Assembly (NCBI RefSeq): GCF_004683905.1
Contig: NZ_CP038438.1
Span: 4,588,001 to 4,652,000 of the forward strand
Origin: Pseudomonas fluorescens
GTDB lineage: Bacteria; Pseudomonadota; Gammaproteobacteria; Pseudomonadales; Pseudomonadaceae
DNA length: 64,000 nucleotides
Direction: 5' to 3'
In this document: positions 61,261 to 64,000 of the stretch, piece after piece
Layout: every line of letters begins with the position of its first letter
How positions within the stretch are numbered: the stretch's first letter is position 1
Position numbers and translations under genes: made by a program
Notes under the pieces: generated by a model
The model's database searches: none
The model's input: only the letters and a program-made list of their open reading frames with translations
What the model was told of the DNA's origin: nothing

Positions 61261-62385
61261 ATGTCCACCGAACAACTGTCGAAAACCCCGCTGCACGCTC
61301 TGCATATCGAACTCGGCGCCCGCATGGTGCCGTTCGCCGGCTACGACATGCCGGTGCAATACCCGCTGGGCGTGATGAAAGAACACCAGCACACCCGTGA
61401 GCAGGCCGGGCTGTTCGATGTCTCGCACATGGGCCAGATCCGCCTGACCGGCGCCAATGCCGCCAAGGCTCTGGAAACCCTGGTGCCGGTGGATATCATC
61501 GACCTGCCGGTGGGCATGCAGCGCTACGCAATGTTCACCAACGACAACGGCGGCATCCTCGACGACCTGATGGTCGCCAATCTCGGTAACGACGAGCTGT
61601 TCCTGGTGGTCAACGCCGCGTGCAAGGATCAGGATCTGGCGCATCTGCAAAAACACATTGGCGATCAGTGCACCATTACGGAGCTGTTCGAAGCGCGCGC
61701 GCTGCTGGCGTTGCAAGGCCCGGCTGCGGTCACCGTGCTGGCGCGTCTTGCGCCAGAGGTGGCTAAGATGACGTTCATGCAGTTCAATCGCGTGCAACTG
61801 CTGGGCGTGGATTGCTTCGTCAGCCGTTCGGGCTACACCGGTGAAGACGGTTTCGAAATCTCGGTGCCCGCCGCCGATGCAGAAAAACTCGCCCGCGCCC
61901 TGCTGGCCGAACCGGAAGTTCAGGCCATCGGCCTCGGCGCCCGCGACTCACTGCGCCTGGAAGCCGGCCTGTGCCTGTACGGGCACGACATGAACACCGA
62001 GACCACGCCGATCGAAGCCAGCCTGTTGTGGGCAATCTCCAAGCCACGTCGTGCCGATGGCGCGCGGGCCGGTGGTTTCCCGGGGGCGGAAAGAGTTTTT
62101 GCTCAGCAGCAGAATGGCGTCGCGCGCAAACGCGTCGGTCTGCTGCCACAGGAACGTACGCCGGTACGTGAAGGCGCAGAAATCGTCAACGAAGCGGGCG
62201 AAATCATCGGCAGCGTGTGCAGCGGCGGCTTCGGCCCGACCCTGGGCGGGCCGTTGGCGATGGGTTACCTCGACAGCGCTTATGTCACCCTAAATACGCC
62301 AGTCTGGGCCATCGTTCGTGGGAAAAAGGTGCAAATGCTTGTAAGCAAAATGCCATTTGTTCCACAACGCTACTATCGTGGTTGA
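61261..62385 (+). CDS. gcvT: Glycine cleavage system aminomethyltransferase, T protein
   Basis: A 374-residue tetrahydrofolate-dependent enzyme that releases ammonia from the loaded H protein and forms methylene-THF. It has ARMVPFAGYDMPVQYPLGVM (about residues 20-39) with EQAGLFDVSHMGQI, SRSGYTGEDGFEISVP (about 188-203, folate-binding), and ARDSLRLEAGLCLYGHDMNT. CAAGGAGCC precedes the ATG. It is the last gene of the operon, 132 bp after sdaA. Confidence 0.95.
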   Translation: MSTEQLSKTPLHALHIELGARMVPFAGYDMPVQYPLGVMKEHQHTREQAGLFDVSHMGQIRLTGANAAKALETLVPVDIIDLPVGMQRYAMFTNDNGGILDDLMVANLGNDELFLVVNAACKDQDLAHLQKHIGDQCTITELFEARALLALQGPAAVTVLARLAPEVAKMTFMQFNRVQLLGVDCFVSRSGYTGEDGFEISVPAADAEKLARALLAEPEVQAIGLGARDSLRLEAGLCLYGHDMNTETTPIEASLLWAISKPRRADGARAGGFPGAERVFAQQQNGVARKRVGLLPQERTPVREGAEIVNEAGEIIGSVCSGGFGPTLGGPLAMGYLDSAYVTLNTPVWAIVRGKKVQMLVSKMPFVPQRYYRG

Positions 62386-62406
62386 TTGACTGTTTCTATA
62401 AGTAAC

Positions 62407-62446
62407 GCGATTGCGTTATGCGTGCACTAATGTGTAACGCAATCGC
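62407..62446. repeat. Perfect 12-bp inverted repeat upstream of csp
   Basis: GCGATTGCGTTA (62407-62418) and TAACGCAATCGC (62435-62446) with a 16-nt loop; the left arm itself sits in AACGC-GATT-GCGTT. No T tail follows, so a regulator site or a rho-dependent end of gcvT are both possible. Confidence 0.75.
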
Positions 62447-62471
62447 CACAAAAAAGTGCATTTTCTAACAT

Positions 62472-62500
62472 TTGATTCGATTATGAACTTTACTTATAAC
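62472..62500 (+). promoter_or_regulatory. Sigma-70-type promoter of csp
   Basis: TTGATT (-35) and TATAAC (-10) separated by exactly 17 bp. The predicted start near 62507 leaves a leader of about 280 nt, as is common for cold-shock mRNAs. Confidence 0.7.
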
Positions 62501-62788
62501 GTTCGAAAACTTTTGAACAAGCTAATCGTCTAAGCCGCACTAGCAGACTGACTAACTGCCAGCAGGGACAGTAAAACCGGGGCCTTCGCGGGGCTTGTTT
62601 TTTCTCACGTAGTTGGCGTAGAGTTTGTCCACTGTGTTTGCATGGGTCAGCTTGGAATCGTGACCTGGGCAGTAGCCTACAAGTTAGCTACATCCCGCTC
62701 GACGTCTTCTTACTCTCCTGCAACCAGCCCCAGTACTCTTTCATGAGAAAGAGGCTGTCATCAATTTATGCGTCAAAGGAAATAAGAA

Positions 62789-63001
62789 ATGTCCCAACGT
62801 CAGAGCGGTACCGTCAAGTGGTTTAACGACGAGAAAGGTTTTGGTTTTATCACTCCAGAAAGCGGTCCGGATCTGTTCGTGCATTTCCGCGCTATTCAGG
62901 GCAACGGCTTCAAGAGCCTGAAAGAAGGCCAGAAAGTGACCTTCGTTGCTGTGCAAGGCCAGAAAGGCATGCAGGCTGATGAAGTACAAGCAGAAGGTTA
63001 A
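62789..63001 (+). CDS. Cold-shock protein (CspA family)
   Basis: A 70-residue single-OB-fold RNA chaperone. Both nucleic-acid motifs are present: RNP1 KGFGFI (about residues 16-21) and RNP2 LFVHF (about 29-33). The aromatic surface WFNDEKGFGFI is intact. It is monocistronic, with its own promoter, a leader of about 280 nt and a strong terminator. Such leaders are often structured and thermosensitive, as in E. coli cspA, although the sequence here differs. A purine-rich AAGGAAATAAGAA precedes the ATG. The exact paralogue (CapB/CspA/CspD) is not decided. Confidence 0.94.
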   Translation: MSQRQSGTVKWFNDEKGFGFITPESGPDLFVHFRAIQGNGFKSLKEGQKVTFVAVQGQKGMQADEVQAEG

Positions 63002-63013
63002 TCTTCTGTAACG

Positions 63014-63048
63014 AAAAAGCCCCTGATATTGATATCAGGGGCTTTTTT
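63014..63048 (+). terminator. Rho-independent terminator of csp
   Basis: GCCCCTGATAT/ATATCAGGGGC 11-bp stem with A run on the left and TTTTTT on the right, 13 bp after the stop. Confidence 0.92.
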
Positions 63049-63098
63049 GTGCGCGCGAATCCGTAAAATGGCGCTTCATTTTGCGTCCAGAGGCTGCC

Positions 63099-63587
63099 AT
63101 GTCGAAGAACCTGCTCACTCCCCAGGGCGACTTTCCTGCTGTTGGCCTCGGCCGGCGCCTGGCCGCGATGTTCTATGACTTCCTGTTGTGCACTGCCCTG
63201 CTGATCGTCACCGGATTCGTCTACAAGTTGATCCAGGCAGCGATCATCGGTGAAGAACGCCTGCGCGTGCTGACCGACGCCGGAAAAATGGATGGCGATC
63301 CGCTGTATTCCACAGTGTTGCTGTTGGTGCTGTTTGCGTTCTTCGCCAAGTTCTGGACCCACGGCGGGCAGACACTGGGCATGCAGGTATGGGGCATCCG
63401 CGTACAGAACGCCGATGGCAGCGCGATCAGCCTGTGGCAGGCGCTGCTGCGCTTCATGGTATCGATCGCTTCGTGGCTGTGCGCAGGGCTTGGATTCTTC
63501 TGGTCGCTGTACGACAAGCAGAAGCGCACCTGGCACGACATCTATTCCGATACCCGCGTGGTGCGGATTCCGAAGAAGACCAAATAG
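63099..63587 (+). CDS. RDD-family membrane protein
   Basis: A 162-residue inner-membrane protein with three predicted helices at about 24-46, 65-85 and 110-140. The RDD motif is represented by GLGRRLAAMFYDFLLCTALL at the first helix, and GGQTLGMQVWGIRVQNADGS lies at about residues 89-108. Family members are thought to be transporters or antiport-related proteins; the function here is unknown. The ATG at 63099 (MSKNLLTPQGDFP) follows CCAGAGGCTGCC; ATG 63081 is possible. Confidence 0.87.
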   Translation: MSKNLLTPQGDFPAVGLGRRLAAMFYDFLLCTALLIVTGFVYKLIQAAIIGEERLRVLTDAGKMDGDPLYSTVLLLVLFAFFAKFWTHGGQTLGMQVWGIRVQNADGSAISLWQALLRFMVSIASWLCAGLGFFWSLYDKQKRTWHDIYSDTRVVRIPKKTK

Positions 63588-63607
63588 TTTCCAGACACCA
63601 GATACCA

Positions 63608-63700
63608 ATGTGGGAGCGGGCTTGCTCGCGAAGGCGGTGTATCAGTCACCTTTTGCATCGACTGATACACCGCCTTCGCGAGCAAGCCCGCTCCCACAGG
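63608..63700. repeat. REP pair (family 1)
   Basis: Inverted REP cores spaced by about 45 bp, between the converging RDD and nadA genes. Confidence 0.9.
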
Positions 63701-63723
63701 TTTTGCGTGTTGCCTCAACGAGC

Positions 63724-64000
63724 TTAAGCGTTACCCGCCAGCTTCATCCGCGCCGCCTGGGTGAAATCCAGCATGCGCTTCAACGGACGGATCGCCTGCG
63801 GAATCAGCGCCGGATCGACAAAGATCTCGTTCGTCCCTTCCTTCAGGCTCTTGAGCGTGCGCTCAAGGGTGTTCATGGCCATCCACGGGCAATGTGCGCA
63901 ACTGCGGCACGCCGCGCCGTTACCGGCGGTTGGCGCCTCGATGAAGACCTTGTCCGGGCACAGCTGCTGCATCTTGTAGAAGATGCCACGGTCGGTGGCG
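63724..64000 (-). CDS. nadA: Quinolinate synthase, C-terminal part (cut by window edge)
   Basis: About 91 C-terminal residues are present; the 5' end lies beyond 64000. Reading continues through ATDRGIFYKMQQLCPDK to the edge. AACRSCAHCPWMAMNTLERT contains Cys ligands of the [4Fe-4S] cluster in the CxxC pattern seen in NadA. The enzyme condenses iminoaspartate and dihydroxyacetone phosphate to quinolinate in NAD synthesis. The stop at 63724 is followed by a REP pair. Confidence 0.92.
   Translation of the reverse strand, partial: ATDRGIFYKMQQLCPDKVFIEAPTAGNGAACRSCAHCPWMAMNTLERTLKSLKEGTNEIFVDPALIPQAIRPLKRMLDFTQAARMKLAGNA

Larger units (their letters stand above)
62386..62788. other. gcvT-csp intergenic region and long csp leader
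   Basis: A 403-bp gap. It holds a perfect 12-bp inverted repeat (62407-62446), a strong sigma-70-type promoter (62472-62500) and a leader of about 280 nt before the cold-shock gene, with a GGGGCC/GGGGC-rich segment and T run at about 62578-62605. No convincing ORF was found. Confidence 0.7.

Noticed and set aside
62638..62826. A 62-codon ORF overlapping the csp start
   Set aside because: It lies in the csp leader, runs into csp in another frame and has no convincing ribosome-binding site.

Overview
The window looks like the chromosome of a fluorescent pseudomonad (Pseudomonas fluorescens/koreensis type). The support is the Entner-Doudoroff glucose cluster with hexR, gltR and gtsABCD-oprB, the arcDABC operon, the GcsR glycine-cleavage locus, tandem fadD genes, GC-rich codon use, and many REP-type palindromes built on GTGGGAGCGGGCTTGCTCGCG. 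I see no prophage, insertion sequence, CRISPR array, tRNA or rRNA. It is core-like sequence, so most of the less obvious signal lies in the regulatory DNA and in the intergenic repeats.

Layout. 1-8.7 kb: a LysR regulator and a divergent GST, an ECF sigma gene coupled to an orphan periplasmic binding protein, a cytosolic PhnD-like protein, a desaturase, a 36-residue basic protein, a GNAT, def, a BrkB-family gene and csbD. 8.7-14.2 kb: tandem fadD1/fadD2 with a divergent lipase-like hydrolase and a MaoC protein. 14.3-17.2 kb: small conserved proteins, a class V aminotransferase and an intradiol dioxygenase. 17.3-36.7 kb: glucose uptake and catabolism (zwf-pgl-eda, hexR, mutarotase, oprB, gtsDCBA, a sugar isomerase, the GltR/GltS pair, glk, edd, gapA). 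36.9-41.9 kb: a heme cell-surface signalling system (ECF sigma, FecR-like anti-sigma, TonB receptor, heme oxygenase). 42-46.6 kb: YbaN, a chemoreceptor and a CoA-transferase. 46.7-54.1 kb: two ArcD antiporters and arcABC. 54.3-62.4 kb: gcsR, gcvH, gcvP, sdaA and gcvT. 62.4-64 kb: a cold-shock gene, an RDD protein and the 3' end of nadA.

How the genes work together. Glucose crosses OprB, is captured by GtsA and imported by GtsBCD, phosphorylated by Glk, oxidised by Zwf and Pgl, and cleaved by Edd and Eda; GapA takes the glyceraldehyde-3-phosphate onward. HexR-type operators lie at zwf and between edd and gapA. Crc/Hfq-type A-rich motifs (AAYAAYAA) precede oprB, gtsA, the sugar isomerase, gltR and gapA, with another far upstream of edd. 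The isomerase and gtsA share a 68-bp upstream module with identical internal spacing. In the heme locus, the receptor and heme oxygenase genes carry the same promoter-like element (TTTAC-N19-CGTCTCGTTAT), which fits control by the local ECF sigma factor, itself behind a Fur-type site. The gcv operon has three GcsR-like 18-bp sites and a sigma-54 promoter.

Three intergenic repeat families recur: REP pairs (family 1), paired GGGGATTTATCCCCGAT elements (family 2), and about 180-bp inverted units ending in CCCTCACCCNARCCCTCTCCC-like arms (family 3). A 16-bp insert, CGGTGCGACGWTTCGM, occurs inside members of both family 1 and family 2. All assignments come from reading the sequence; no database search was run.
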